DNA of 64,000 nt from Hexactinellida sp. DTS-2022 (GCA_028753945.1 JAPNXP010000001.1:2408501-2472500); one strand, 5' to 3'. Shown: positions 23,761-36,510, counted from the stretch's first letter. Made by a program: numbers and translations. The notes: generated by a model not told the origin, from the letters alone.

Positions 23761-24925
23761 GGTCGGAGTGCCACTAACGCTGTCCGAAGTCTTCTTGTTC
23801 TTAATCCATTATTCCCAGAAGAAGATACTGATATGCTACATTATAGATATAAATCCTTTGTAGCTACCCGGGAAAGCTTCCGCAAGCTGAATGATTTAGA
23901 AAATTGGGACAATCTTATTTTTCACTCAGTCTCTCTTCCACATTCAAAAGAGAAACGAATTTCTTGTGAATCAGAAGTATTATCAATCTCTTTGCTAACT
24001 CTTCCTGATGAACGTAATTTCTCTGAAGATGTAACTGTTGATTCAAGGAAACCTATATTAGAATGTAACCTAACCACTTCGAGGTCCCGACTTGCCGTCC
24101 TTCTTGAGCATATTAATTTCCTTGCCGAAAGAGAAAATATCACACCCAAACAACTCGTTGCTCTTTCGCTACAACTTGTTTCTAACGAAACACATATCGA
24201 AACACTTCCAACGTTTCCAAAGAAATCGTTGATAAAGGTTGTTATAGTGATGTACTACATCGAGTTTCGTTAACGAAATCTGCCTATTTAATTGATAGCT
24301 TGGAAATTGGCGCGACAAACTATTCCGAACTTAAAAGAATCCTTAAGAGTGAAGGTGTAAAACTACCATCTTATAAATTTGTTTCCTAATTGCGTAGGGA
24401 AATTAGTTTAGCAGAGCAAATAAATATTGTCAGAAGCCCTCAAGATTTTCCAGTTGGAACATATTTACCATACCACACACTTATTCAACATACAATTGAA
24501 CGTATTTTATTCATTTCTGATCCACTTATCGAATCTCAGTTTCCTCTTAACGTAGCAATAGCAGATGGTCTAGATGGATCCGGCTCACATCGTATTTACA
24601 ATCAAGTCAATATCCATCCTGACCTGAGTACCAAGAGCTTTATTCTATTTGGCTTTAAAGTGCTAAATATTCTAGATAATTCGTGCAACAATATCCTCAC
24701 CAATTGTTTCCCAAATTCTCCCTTCTCATTTAGACCTGTGGCATTAGTTTCCCTAAAAGAGGATTACGATAATGTGAAGTTTATCATGGAGTCTCTAATT
24801 AATCCAGATACTAAGTGTATTGTGGAAAATTGTTTTACACTATCCATGGCCTACTTAATATACGGCTATATATGTCGCCGAGAAGGCCATAAAACAAAGA
24901 GGCCAGTTTCTAATTTTCAAAATGG
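23761..24925 (+). pseudogene. Transib/RAG1-like DDE transposase pseudogene
   Basis: An open frame from about 23755 (no ATG needed; a splice acceptor may precede it) runs to about 24228, shifts frame, continues to an in-frame TAA at 24387-24389 and then reads on to about 24925. Motifs: LVLNPLFPEEDTDM, RSRLAVLLEHINFL, a YSELKRILKSEGVKLPSYK block resembling the RAG1/Transib 'SKRQY..LR....FPSY' region, VAIADGLDGSGSHRIYNQ matching the first catalytic-aspartate region (DGxxGH in Transib), and FRPVALVSLKEDYDNVKFIM matching the later 'CRP...KE/DE' block. The second D and the catalytic E lie beyond the break. The family assignment rests on motif recognition only. A second, minus-strand fragment of the same family lies at 55130-55844. 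Confidence 0.7.
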
Positions 24926-25035
24926 AGAATTGATCTTTATTCGAATAATTAGCAATGATAGAGCTGAAAAGTGTATTATAACTATATAGGAATATGGTAT
25001 CCAGGTATGCATAGCACCCTCCAGAATTGTGATAT
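24922..25035 (+). repeat. Segment shared with the fold-back element at 57537-57864
   Basis: From aaaatggagaattgatctt to ctccagaattgtgat this matches about 57623-57735 with few differences. It overlaps the 3' end of the Transib-like frame, so either the fold-back element captured it or a piece of that element inserted here. Confidence 0.8.
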
Positions 25036-25776
25036 GTCATCATCTGATGACGTTATGGTTATTTTGGTTGCGAATTATCTTGTTTTTCTAGCATACTTTT
25101 AACATAGTTAAACGCGTTATAAATGTTCAAAATTGGAACATGGTTATACCCAGAAGTAGTAGAATAAAATATATCGAAATTATAAATGGAATGTTGACCC
25201 ATTCCTCGGTTGCCATGGAAATGTATATTTCCTAAAATGTGCCATAACTCAAAAGCTATGAATGTTATGTAAACTAGACTGGTACTGATCTGTCCGGAAA
25301 GGTAACTTCCTATTCATCGATAATACATTTTATATGCCTAACTTCAATAATCTCTGAGATAATGAGATAATTAACACTTAATTCATTATTAGGTAATGAC
25401 TCACTTTAGAAGCGTGGGATTACCTTCAACCAAGGCAACTATACGGGTTGCTGTAAATTTAATAGAAAATGCAAGGGTGTTCAATGCCAAAATTGGATCA
25501 AGAAAAACTGTTCGAATCGTTGATGTTAAAAAAGCTGGTTATTTAACTGGCCTAGGCTCTCGAATTTCATTATCAACTTAAATTATATCTACACCATACA
25601 TTTATTTAGAGATGCGTATAAATGAATTAGCTCTAGTTTATTTGAAAATACAAATTTAGCAAATATTTGTGGAACTATGGGAACAAAAAAATACTATGAC
25701 GTCATAACTTAAAAATTTGAAGCCGTACTAATTTTCTGAGTCCATAAATGGATTCACAGGTATAGATAACCCATGT
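25036..25776. other. No recognised gene; one unassigned short frame
   Basis: The + strand frame 25396-25581 (61 aa, basic, preceded by ttattag, which could serve as a splice acceptor) has fairly ordinary codon composition, but I do not recognise it. The rest is AT-rich. Confidence 0.3.
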
Positions 25777-26580
25777 CATAGCCTACTATATAAAGGCCAT
25801 TTCACTGCTTTGGACCAGTGATAAGATAAAGGCGGGGTTATTTTTCTAACTGTAACCAATTACCTGATTAATACTAGAAACATTATATCAACTACACATA
25901 TCAAAGTAGTATACATGGTTCATAGTTGTCTCCCAACATAAATTCAAGCGCGAGTATTAATATTACATGCAAACTAGATAGTATAATTATGAAAACAAAG
26001 CAAATATTTAGAGGAATCTCTCATGATTTTCTTTGGGGCAGGTAGTAGGAACAATAATACAATATGGTTCTTTGCCTTGTTGCTGTTAAGTAACAATTGG
26101 CTACTGTTGTTAAAATTTAAAGTAATAAATTGATTTCCTTCTGTACTAAGCAATTTATACACTCATCAACTAAGTCTTCGCACTTTTCACTATCGAGTTT
26201 TAGGAAGGGGAGTTGCTTGAATCCGATTGAAAACATAATTGTAAACACTTTCCAAGGTGTAAACACCACATTTAGCCGTAATTGGAAGGGCCATTTTAAG
26301 CAGCCACGATCAAAAATGCCAATCAAAAGGCAAAAGTTAACATTCGGGTCTTCAATTTCCATTCAAATCCGTATATTCTCAGTGAGTACTGAACAACGAT
26401 CGGGGTACAAATCTGAGATTTTAGAGAATTTCCTTAATAAGAAAGGCAGCATATCCTCCGATAAAAGCTAGAGGTTTTCTTGTGTATAAATTCAGGAAAA
26501 ACTCCACAAGAGTGGCCACAGACATTATGTGTGAAATCACAATTCTCCGGATAGCTGCGATAAAGAAAATCTTCATGGGT
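25777..26580 (+). repeat. 804-bp inverted arm, left
   Basis: Reverse-complement match to 42181-42984, equal in length, with only two differences noticed (near 25797 and 25819). Outer end catagcctactatataaagg. It contains mirrored open frames of 81 and 113 aa that I do not recognise; their conservation simply reflects the recent copy. Confidence 0.92.
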
Positions 26581-28117
26581 ATTATGGCTGATACCTTTAG
26601 GGTGTCGGAAAATTTATACCTCCATAATAAAGTGGCAGCCACGAAAATCCTAGATAAACCCCTGAACACCCTCAACCTCTAAAAAAGTGAAATCATATTT
26701 AAACACTTCTTTTTTAAATATCAATTAAATATGGTTCCCATAAAGGTTGCTAAGTACGCGAATTAATGTTGCAATTGGCATCTGACATTGACATTTCTGA
26801 ATTTATTTGTGCCACCTCATGGGTATTTGTAATGATTTGAAATTACTATGTTTTAAAATTTATTGCTATTGCAAGATATTGTGTCTGCATTAATAATCCT
26901 ATTTTCAGATACTTTTCTACCATTAGAGTATTTAATATTTGTCATGGCTTCGTACCACTTGATGTAATTCGAACCTTTCGGATAATCCCGAGTCAACTGC
27001 ATCCTTTTATATCTATATCTAGAAAGTGCCTTTTTATCTCAAATAAAAGGACATATTTTCAAAAAGCCCGGATTTTTTTTAACACACTTCAGATAAATAA
27101 AAGCTCGATTTCTTATAGTGAAATGCTCCATAAAAGTATCTTTTTGAGCCCGGATTTTTCCAGATTTGTCCCTTTATTAAGATATAAAGACCTAATCTGT
27201 ATATATACGTATGTGTTTATTAATTTGTCAACTTCGCTTAATTCCTCTGCGTCTGATAATGGACCTATTGTAATGTTTACTCGTCTCTTGTACTTCCAAT
27301 GTCGATTTCCCATCAGACACCTTGAAGCGTATCTAGATAGTTATAAGGATATTTATATTTCTTAATCACATTTTATCGTATTTTGTCACCTTTATTTTAT
27401 ACTGATTGATAAATTTGCATTTCCACAGATTTCTTGCAACCCTCTCACCTAATTTAATTACCTCTATTAATGATGTTCCACAAGTTACTGACGTTTGTTG
27501 TCCCAGCATTCCTTTACAGTTTCATTCCAGTTGTGAAAATCAAAATAATAATCAACCTCCTAAAAGACAAGCACTATTCCAAAACTCAGATCACGCTTTA
27601 CCAAATAATTTGTCAGAAATTTTGTCTGCAATGGAAGAAAGCAATCTTTCTCTTATTCTTAATTCCCAGGTTTATTATTTACATTCTCAAAGATATTTAT
27701 CTGTCTTACATATTTTATATGCTTTATTTAAGTTTCGAAACTTCGAACTATCTTGCTCATTTTTTGTTATTACAAAAGTTCTGTCGCGTAGGATTCTGAC
27801 CAGCAATATACATTCTATAAAGTCTATCCAAGTTGCTGGTCAAATCGTCTTACAGTCAAGAGGGTAGAAATTGATTCACATTGATTTTGCATTACATATA
27901 ATTTTATTATTCTGCCAATTTGATATGCTTAAAGACGTTATAGTATATTACAAGAATATTGGTTTGTTTGTCTGAGTTGTTTAATTTTGCAATTAGAAAT
28001 CTATATATCCTACATTGCTGGATATAAATTAATGTTCCATGCTATTTCTAATCCCGATTCATTGGTCCTCTCCTAAGGTGATGTAGATTTCAATCGTGCA
28101 CCAAAATTACCAATAAT
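26581..28117. other. Unassigned; two coding-like frames
   Basis: The + strand frames 27123-27365 and 27406-27867 (153 aa, preceded by a ttccacag acceptor-like motif, containing NLSEILSAMEESNLSLIL) have a less AT-biased composition than their surroundings. They may be exons of a decayed element gene. I cannot name a family. Confidence 0.3.
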
Positions 28118-28790
28118 ATTACATCGCTTGCTAGGTCGCTTCGCGGCAGAACACAACCACAAACCAACCGCTTGCGGTTTGTGTGTAGTTTATATACTTC
28201 TAACATTTATTATAAAGCGTAAATAGGCCTAAATTTAACAATGTTAAAATTTAGTGATTTCGTCATCATGCGATATTGAGTAAGCATATTTATAATCTGG
28301 TGTTACCAACGTGTCCGCATCATTAATGTAGATGTCTATTAAATTTTTAGATTTGATCTCTTATAGGCGCGAATTATGTGGGATTAGTGATTAGTATTTA
28401 CACTTCACAAAATGTGACAATCACATCATAACTTTTCGAGGTGTGAGAAATTTCGGGTGGAAACCTCAACTTGTTGTCGGGACAAAAGTTATCCCTATAT
28501 GCCAAAAATCACATTTGGAACCCGGAAATTTAATGCTTTTTCAATTTTAAAAATTGGAGCCTCTCAGACTCAAGTTAAGAATTCCGAGATCGCGACGTTC
28601 CAGTCCTTATCTATAGGAGTCTATGGTGTGAAGATTTGGTATTTCAACTTTCATTTCCAAGAACAGATATTAACACTTTGTTTGAAGATTTTCTTTATTT
28701 TCTCGAAGGAAAATCCTGTTTTTCTCCACAAATATCAAATTGGGAATAGGGAAAACGTTATATCATATGTTTTTTTGTTAAACAAAGGAA
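28118..28790. repeat. AGGTCGCTTCGCGGCAGAAC repeat family, copy 1
   Basis: aggtcgcttcgcggcagaac, an inner hairpin around aaccaaccgcttgcggtttg, then tataaagcgtaaataggcc and gaaacctcaacttgtt. The same order recurs at 30376-31445. Confidence 0.8.
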
Positions 28791-29828
28791 GTTAGGAGGT
28801 GAGATGTTCAAGTAATGCAAGGTGTTTGTGGGCATTCATGTCTTTACACTTCAAAAACAATGGTTTATAAGTGATATTCAACTGTGGATGACAGTTTCCC
28901 GACAACATCAACCACCAAGGAAAATCAACATGTCAAGATTTTGTCACAATGGGTACCTTAGGTACCTGTTACAAAGTCTACACCTATGATAGACAAGCTC
29001 CCAATGAATCTGAAAAAATATAGAGTTGTTGCGGATGAATTCATTCCTAATTATTTACCGTAAACATTGTTTTATTTGATAATGTTATTAGTTGACTCTA
29101 TTTTTGAATACCTAATATCTAAAAATTAGGGGTAAAAGGAATGTATCGAATATTCGTTTAACTACTTTTGGTCAACAACGAGTTTTTTGAATAGATTGGA
29201 GAGATCGTAAGGATCTCTCCAATATAGTATTCTTGCCTAAACCTGCTGATTGATAGATAACTTGTGTCTGATATACAGTGTCGGTTACACTTTATTTTCA
29301 TTACTAATTTTACTCTTGCTGGGTAAATGTACTATTTTGGTAATTTGGGTGCCGCGGATCTCTTAGGACTGGATGAAGGCTTGTCTGGTAGACATCTCGA
29401 ATGAATCGAAATATTTCAATTCTATAAATTTATCTACGCTCAATTGACAGCTAGCCTATCTTACACCTGATAAAATGGAAGACATTTTCCATCAAACATA
29501 CTTCGCATGCTTATGTAATGACCATGACTACCGTCATGAAATAATGATACTTCTTGCTCAATTATTGATATTTCTGGATTGATCTTCCTTATAAATTGTG
29601 TGTTTTCTAGATTATCTTTCTGTCTGAGAAAGAAGTGCTACCGCCCTTAATCCAAATTAAGAATCAGGGACCTCATGTACAAAAATAGAGATGCACCCGA
29701 TCCACTTTTTTTGTTCCGCCCGAGTCCTGGATCTACAGATTCGGCCGGCTACAATTAAACCGCATCCGGATCAGCTTTGAACGCCAATAAAGTAATATAA
29801 TGTATTTAACATTGGATATATATGGTGT
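28791..29828. other. No gene recognised
   Basis: AT-rich sequence. Around 29690-29770, gatgcacccgatcc and ggatctacagattcgg resemble one end of a GGATCC-rich hAT element whose possible partner is cgatccag-type text at 31485-31560; this is not proven. Confidence 0.35.
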
Positions 29829-30375
29829 GGTAGAACCTCGTTAGAACGAACACCACGTGACCGTCAAAGTACGTTCGCCTTTTTCTGAATTCTTATTAAC
29901 GGTGTAATTTGTATTGAAAACGTTTAGAGGTGACTGAAATCGTGTTCATATTCATTAAAGTGCTCGTACCAAAGAGCTCTACAATAGAGATAAGCACTAT
30001 CAGTTATTTAGAAAACATAAATGTACTACAGTAGAGCCCGGTTATGACGTACCACCCTGGGAAGCAAGAAAAAGTACGTACTAACACCGAGGTAAGTCTT
30101 ATCCGTATGCATAATCCATCAGTCTAAATACTGGCTTGTTAGATGATATGAATACGATGTAGGAATATAAGACTCTACATATCTAACGATAAGATTAAAA
30201 TATTAAGTTGTCACGTACACCCTTAATCAAAATACCAACTGAATCCTGCTGATAGTTTTATTGAGTACGTACTAACCGAAATAAAATGAATATATTTTTA
30301 CTAGGGAATAAAAATCTGTAGTTAATATCCAAGTGCGGATTAACCGAATTATTTATAACTAGCGCACTTCGCTTT
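29829..30375. mobile_element. Decayed pogo-type miniature elements
   Basis: tagaacctcgttagaacgaac at about 29831 is the end of the 9199-9356 family; its right end near 29984 (gagctcta) is damaged. cagtagagcccggttatgac at about 30030 is a second, related terminus without a clear partner. No coding. Confidence 0.55.
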
Positions 30376-31445
30376 CTAGGTCGCTTCGCGGCAGAACACA
30401 ACCACACACATCAACCACTTTGCGGTTGGTGTGTGGTTTATATACTTCTAACATTGATTATAAAGCGTAAATAGGCCTAAAATAGTAAAATTTAATACAT
30501 ATTTTGAAATTTAGTGATTACGTCATAATGCGACAATCAGGGTTGGGTTCAATTATAATTGTAATTAATTCAATTACAATTAATACGTTTGTTAAATATT
30601 TGTAATTGTAATTGTAATTGAAAAACACAAATCCCTATAATTGTAATTGAAATTGTAATTGAAATACACAAATTCCTATAATTGTAATTGTAATTGTAAT
30701 TATAAAGGACTAATCCATTTTGGAAATTTTGATTGTAATAATTTGTTCTTAAAAGCAGACCAAAAAATTGTCGATTACACGTTTTCTAGTGATAACTTAT
30801 TTATTAATATAAATTATTAGACACCAGTATGACTTGGCTTGACATTTTTGCTACACTTCTAATAGGGGGTTGATTTTACATGAATAAATGGCTTGTCTTT
30901 GTAATCATGAGGGTTAATTAATACGTAAATATTGAGCATTCAGTACTCAGCCATCTACCTACTCATAGGATTGGGTTCAATTATAACTGTAATTAATTTA
31001 CTTTTTTGACATAAGTGATAATTGTAATTGTAACTGTAATTGTAACTGTAATTGAAAAATACAAATAAGTATAATTGTAATTGTAATTGTAATTGGAAAA
31101 ACACAAATCCTTATAATTGTAATTGTAATTGTAGTTGAAATTCTAAGGATATCGTAATCGTGTATGTAATTGTAATTGAAAATTATAATTGAACCCAACC
31201 CTGGCGACAATGAATAAGCATATTGGGCCAACGTGTCCGCATAATTAATGTACATGTTCTATTAAATTTTCAGATTTTATCACTTAGAGGGCGGGAATTA
31301 TGATCGATTAAGTGAATCTTTTTGCTTCTCGAAATGTGACAATGACTTGTCGGGGTGTGAGAAATTTCGAGTGGAAACCTCAACTTGTTCGCGGGTGCCA
31401 AAAGTTACCCCTATTTGCCAAAGATCACATTTGGAAACCGTTCAC
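30376..31445. repeat. AGGTCGCTTCGCGGCAGAAC repeat family, copy 2, split by a hAT element
   Basis: Parallels 28118-28510 block by block. It is interrupted at the gcgacaat site by the element 30538-31203. The inner palindrome (accactttgcggttggtgtg) differs from copy 1, so the hairpin loop region evolves fast. Confidence 0.8.
30538..31203. mobile_element. hAT miniature element rich in TAATTG repeats
   Basis: Ends cagggttgggttcaattat / aattgaacccaaccctg, exact 8-bp duplication GCGACAAT (30530-30537, 31204-31211). The interior is runs of aattgtaattg. A second internal start (ggattgggttcaattataac at about 30968) suggests a doubled copy. Confidence 0.9.
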
Positions 31446-32340
31446 TTTACAGATTCGTATTCGGTGTATCCGGTAACCTCATCTCGGATCCGGCTGGGTC
31501 CCGGATCCACCAAAAATGGGGAAATTCCGGCCTGAACCGGATCCAGGATCCGGTGCACCTATATACATAAATAGATTTGCAGCGTTAGCTGTTAAAGACA
31601 AAACTTGAAATCCAAACAATATGTAATTTTTGGTATAGAAATTTTGATCTTCATCTAGTTTGTTATATACCTCATCGGCTAAACGGCTGATTATGGACTC
31701 CCTGTCTAATGCGTACATCTTCGCATGACATTAAGCACTCAGATATCAAACAAACGAATTTTGTCCATCTTCGATCCTATTGATTTCTTAACCCTCTTCA
31801 TCGCGCTAAAGTAGATTTCGCCTTCCGCACCAGAATAGTGACAGCGATGTGCAAACCTATCCCTGCTGCATAGAACGCGTTTGTGGGGTTCGCTGAAGTT
31901 GTGCATTTCCATCAGGTATGAGGGCAGATCGTCGCACCCATTGCCAAACTTAATGTACGCAAGAGGCCAACCTCGGTCTTTACGGCGTTTCAATTTTTTG
32001 TCACGCCATAAAGTCACACATCAACCAGATCTGCTCAACTTTGAGAAACGACTTACTTGCAGACTTCAACGCACAGATGCCTCCGTTACAAATTGATTCT
32101 CCTCCGATATAAATTGCCTCTGCCGCTCCGCTAAAATAAAGTTGCATATGGTCGCAAATCCTTCTCGGCAGTAGTCTTCAGACTTCTTCAACCAAGCAGA
32201 TCACCCACGAACTGAGCGAACCCTTCTTACGTGGGGCTGAAGAAGCTCAGCTGCTTGTCAATATCCGCTACCTCCTTGTAGATGTCCTCCCATGCTTCGC
32301 CCCCATGGAACACCAACAATTGGCCTAAAGGACAGTTTAG
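31446..32340 (-). pseudogene. Unassigned decayed coding-like segment
   Basis: Minus-strand frames 31739-32017 (92 aa, with SEPHKRVLCSRDRFAHRCHY) and 31479-31718, plus upstream pieces such as HGGEAWEDIYKEVADIDKQL, have coding-like composition, with G/C content higher than the surroundings, but are broken by stops. No family is recognised. GGATCC-rich text at 31485-31560 looks like a hAT terminus inserted at its 3' side. Confidence 0.35.
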
Positions 32341-33398
32341 GGAAAATATACATTTTGGTAGCAGGTAGCCTCAATTGAGGTATTATAGTCATAAGGGCTA
32401 TTGATTGCTGCAAACCGAATCACATCAACAAATTAACGTACCGTATGTAATCTCATAACAGTCAATGGTAATTTCATGATTAATTATATTTTTGGTTTCG
32501 TATCACTAGTTTATTATTCTCCCATAATTATTGATAATAAATCTTAAACATGGGGAAGCTGATTAAATCTTATTCTTATCCGAGGTTATTCTAATATTGC
32601 ATTTAATTTATAGAGGGTTGATGGATGTTGAGTGTAAGTATCTTAGGTTTAATTACTCCTAGAAACCCTAGATCTTTTTTGGTAGCATAGTTGTCTAATA
32701 TGGGATATTGCTAACGCAGAATCTCATAAATTTATCTTACTGAAATTAAAAAGAATGGAAGAATTCATACTTGGATATGCTGATGGATACATTTACCTTA
32801 AAATATTATGAGCTCCTTTGATGTCATAAATACTATCAGTTAATGAAAAAACAATATTTATTTTCTGAGGGGACAATACGAGTGATTACTTCTTATCTGC
32901 GGATTCGCAGACCTCACATTTGTGCTAATAACTAAAAAAGTACGTCGTACTTGAAAAATTATCACATCAGCGGAAATATGAAAGTTGGGACATCCCGTAT
33001 ATCATCCGAAATGCCAAAGTTCCTCAAGATGACTTAGCAATATTGCTCAAATTTAGACCTCGGTTTTTCCATAATTTTCCTTTTATTACATATATATCTC
33101 ACCTATAACAACATGTCATGAGAATTTCAAAACTAAATAATCATTAAATTTATATTAAAAATATAGTTAACATAAATACGCATCCAATTCTCCACAATAG
33201 CGTTGCCAAAGATGATATTCTTGTTCTTATCTGCTACACTAATTGGTCCTAATATAATTCCACTCTATAAAAGTTATATAGGTAGGTAGTATGTTAACAA
33301 GTATTCTATAAGCTCAGGAATATACAAAGATTCGACAATTTTCCAGGATTATTGTTGATCCAAGATTTGTAATTTGTTGCAATATTTCAAAATGTGTC
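32341..33398. other. No gene recognised
   Basis: AT-rich non-coding sequence; nothing supported. Confidence 0.4.
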
Positions 33399-34645
33399 TT
33401 TATAATGGGTTTAATTCCTTCAATAAATGGTAGTTGAAATTTCTTTGTTTACTCACACTTCGTTTCAGTTAAATTGTTAAATCTTACTCTATTGTTTTAA
33501 CTTGCGATAATTCTATTGATTTAACTTGTGAATTCGAGCTGGCTTCTATTTATTTGTATTATAGTAGTATACAATAATTAAAGCTTAACTCAACTATTGT
33601 GGATAACATTCTCAACATAATGTCTATTAATATTATTGGATTATTTATACAAAAATTAATGCGTTAAACTCAAGATGGAATAATATAGAAATAAACTTCC
33701 AAATTATCAATCGTTCCTTCGGCTGTTTCCACTTGATAAATGGGTGTTGCACTGTTGACACTTTAAGACGATGATGATCATAGGCGCCGAACCCGGGGGG
33801 GCAGGGGGTCCCGAGCCCCCCTTCGTGTCAAACCCGGGGGGCCAGGGGGGGCTCGCGAGGGTGGGGCAGGGGGGTGGAGGGTTTTGGCATAAGGACCTGG
33901 CGGGCAGAGTGACCAAATGTCATATTTTTAGAAGGACAGTCCTTCTCAGGCAGTCATGCTAACTGCTTTCTTACACTGTGTCCTTTTGTATCTTTAAAAA
34001 AATTGTTTACAGTCTGTTCAGTCTGATAATCCACTCCTCTACCTGTCTAAATAACTTTGTTGTTCAACCATACTCAGAATTATTAAAGTATACTAGCCAA
34101 TGTCCTTGTACAAAAGCATTGTTCTGCTATACTGGGTTTCTCAACCTGCAATCTCTTTAATTTTAAACGTGTCCTTCTTTTAAAGTAGTCATCTGGTTAC
34201 CCTGCTGGAGGAGCACCTAACTTTGACAATTAACCCAAACTCCTTGGAAAATTTTAAGGAATTTTAAATGAACAAATTGGCAAATTCTCATTTTGTGAAC
34301 TTTTTTAATTGAAAATATGCTGATTTGTTAATATGTATATCATTTAGTTTTTTATGAATTTTTCAGCGTTTATATCTCACAGTATTTTCATTTATAGCTG
34401 TATCCTATGAATGATCAATACCCTCGGAAAATCAATGATGTTTCGGTTATTATTTGAAGAAAAATACAGTCCATAATTTTAGTCTTAGCATCGATTATGC
34501 ATTGTTGTTATTAAAACTTTTATAAAGTTTTCTTAAAGGTTTCGAGCCCCCCCTCAGTTTTGGACTTTTTTAAAAGTTCGGCGCCCCTGATGATGATATG
34601 GAGAAAATTTCAGCTGTGCAGACAGCTGCAATTTTGGATTTTAAG
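33399..34645 (+). repeat. Solitary degenerate hairpin-unit copy, split by a hAT element
   Basis: gaaatttctttgtttactca, caacttgcgataatt and ggcttctattta follow the order of the 14.5-22.7 kb units. After the insert 33779-34589 it resumes with atatggagaaaatttcagctg and ends gctgcaattttggatttt. The hairpin is reduced to a short stem. Confidence 0.75.
33779..34589. mobile_element. hAT element with CATAGGCGCCGAAC ends
   Basis: Left cataggcgccgaac, right gttcggcgcccctg, exact 8-bp duplication ATGATGAT (33771-33778, 34590-34597). The first 120 bp is G-rich (ggccagggggggctcgcgag). 811 bp, no transposase. Confidence 0.9.
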
Positions 34646-34783
34646 TATAATTTTTTAATGAAATCCTGTGCTTTGTTTTAAATTATCTGAACATAAGTGA
34701 AGAATTACTTTTAAGTCCTTTTCAATAACTGCAGAATTTACATCTATCATAATATCCCAACACTTATGGAGATAAGTATCTAT

Positions 34784-34950
34784 GTGAACGCGTTTTTGGT
34801 GTAATCGCGATTACACTGATATGTTGGTGTGATCGCGTTCACACCGGTGTAATCGCGATTTAGGTTTTTAGTTGAGCTTGTTGTTAGTTTAGATAGTTGG
34901 TGATACTGGTATACTAATGAGAAGAATTGTAGTTTGTAAAATCGCATAGT
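34784..34950 (+). repeat. Left terminal inverted repeat of Ginger element A
   Basis: Pairs with 41160-41338. Similarity runs from the CG-rich palindromic part to atactaatgagaagaattgt. Confidence 0.88.
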
Positions 34951-35389
34951 CATATCAAGATGACAGGCAAACTGTCAAAAGAAACATTGACTTAAGTTAT
35001 TTGACCAAATACCGTATGATTCGCTTAGTTTTCCTATTCTTAGGTAGAGTAACATCGAAGGAAATAAAATACTTTATGAGAGAGTGGTCCGTCGGGAATC
35101 GACGTAGAGCGAAGGCCTTCGTTATATACAATTTTTATTTGATTTTTGATTTGTTGATTCTTGTGTGGATACTAATCTAGATTCTAGAGTTACGTATCTT
35201 GGATCTATTTCAACTTACTGTACTTATTATAATTGAAATTTGTTATATAATTTAAAAATTAATCGAACTAGATATAATTACTGAACGTGATTTAGATCGA
35301 TAAAAGGATTATTGATTGCCTACAGATTGGGTGGTACAAATACAAGTTTGCAAGCTCCAATTAGCTAACTAATGAACTGGCTTGTAATA

Positions 35390-36510
35390 TTACTTGTTGA
35401 AACAGCTATGGCCCTTGTTACATTTAGAGTTGCAAGCTCTCCCTGACTTCTTACATGGGCACCTCTGCGTTTTGCAAAACTTGCACCTACAGGAAGATCC
35501 GTTAGTTATTCCAAGGGAGGCACTCGGTGTAACCTCTGTCTGTGTTACGGTCTCATGCGGGACACTTTCGATAGAGAGCAGATTACTGGGACATAGCTCA
35601 AACTGATTCCTATTATAAGCAACTGAGATTGTGCCTTGAGAAGTGCCAACAGTGTATGTAGAGTCATCTGTACCAGTAATGCATCCAATAATATTCCGCG
35701 GACCCAAAGAGTTGACTTTGTCCTGCTCTGAAATTGGTATTATAACTGTATTTCCTATATGTGCTGGCTTAAACTTCTTAGAGCTCGAATTCAGCATTCT
35801 GTCATGCGAACTTTCTTGGTTTCGCTTCACGCCAGCACGCATCGTACTACACGTTTCTTTGCGTGATGCAAGATCACATGCTGGACATACCACACTGCTA
35901 CCATATCCTTCTTCACCTACTAATCTGCCACATATCGTATGAATGAAACGAAAACAATGTGGACAAGAATGAACACCGGACGTCTTTCGACCACATGCAA
36001 CGAAATCCATATTAATTAAAGCACCGTTGTCATGTATTCTTTCAATATAACGAACGAGGTGAAGTAGGAGACCTAGGGAAAGGGAGGTTAGGGCCGTGAT
36101 GGTACGTCTGAGTTTGGTAGCTAGTCAATTCTGGCTGTTCCGTTATTTCAGATTGATGATAGCCAGTTTGGAAAGGATTGTAATTTGACTCGATTGGAGA
36201 TTCAAAGCCATCTGTAACTATAGTTTCAACAGGTAACTGATAACATATTTGACTTTCGTGCTCGTCAATCTGAGGTCGAAATTTAGAATTGTTTGGCCCT
36301 GGGCTATGATGGCTTACAGAATCAGAAGAGTGACTGAGTAGTTCATTAACTTGTCAAAAGAGACTTCCGACGAACGTACTTCAGCAGCAGCAGGTGCACT
36401 CACTTCTCTTTGAAAAAAAGCTAGATCTTCTTCTGTATCTATTGATCCCCAGAATTCATGGGCAATACCAAGGTGAGACAGACCGAATGATGGCTTTTTG
36501 TTGTATACAG
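35390..36510 (-). pseudogene. Ginger A transposase, C-terminal half (zinc finger and CXC-like tail)
   Basis: Minus strand. 36510-36310 encodes KKPSFGLSHLGIAHEFWG and STDTEEDLAFF-like text, the segment after the integrase core. 36010-35390 is an open 206-aa frame. It has a Cys/His cluster (residues about 6-45: CGRKTSG..CPHC..FIHTICG...VVCPACD), then RNIIGCITGTDD..YTVGTSQGTISVAYNRNQFELCP, and a Cys-rich tail CRCKFCKTQRCPCKKSGRAC ending CNKGHSCFNK. The tail matches in spacing that of copy B (52706-52912). The domain order (integrase, Cys cluster, CXC-like tail) is that of KRBA2-like/Ginger proteins. The N-terminal half lies at 39683-40570 beyond the nested insert. Confidence 0.85.

Noticed and set aside
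26130-26471. 113-aa frame repeated at 42290-42631 as a conserved gene
   Set aside because: The conservation only reflects the recent copying of the whole 804-bp arm, and the opposite strand is equally open.
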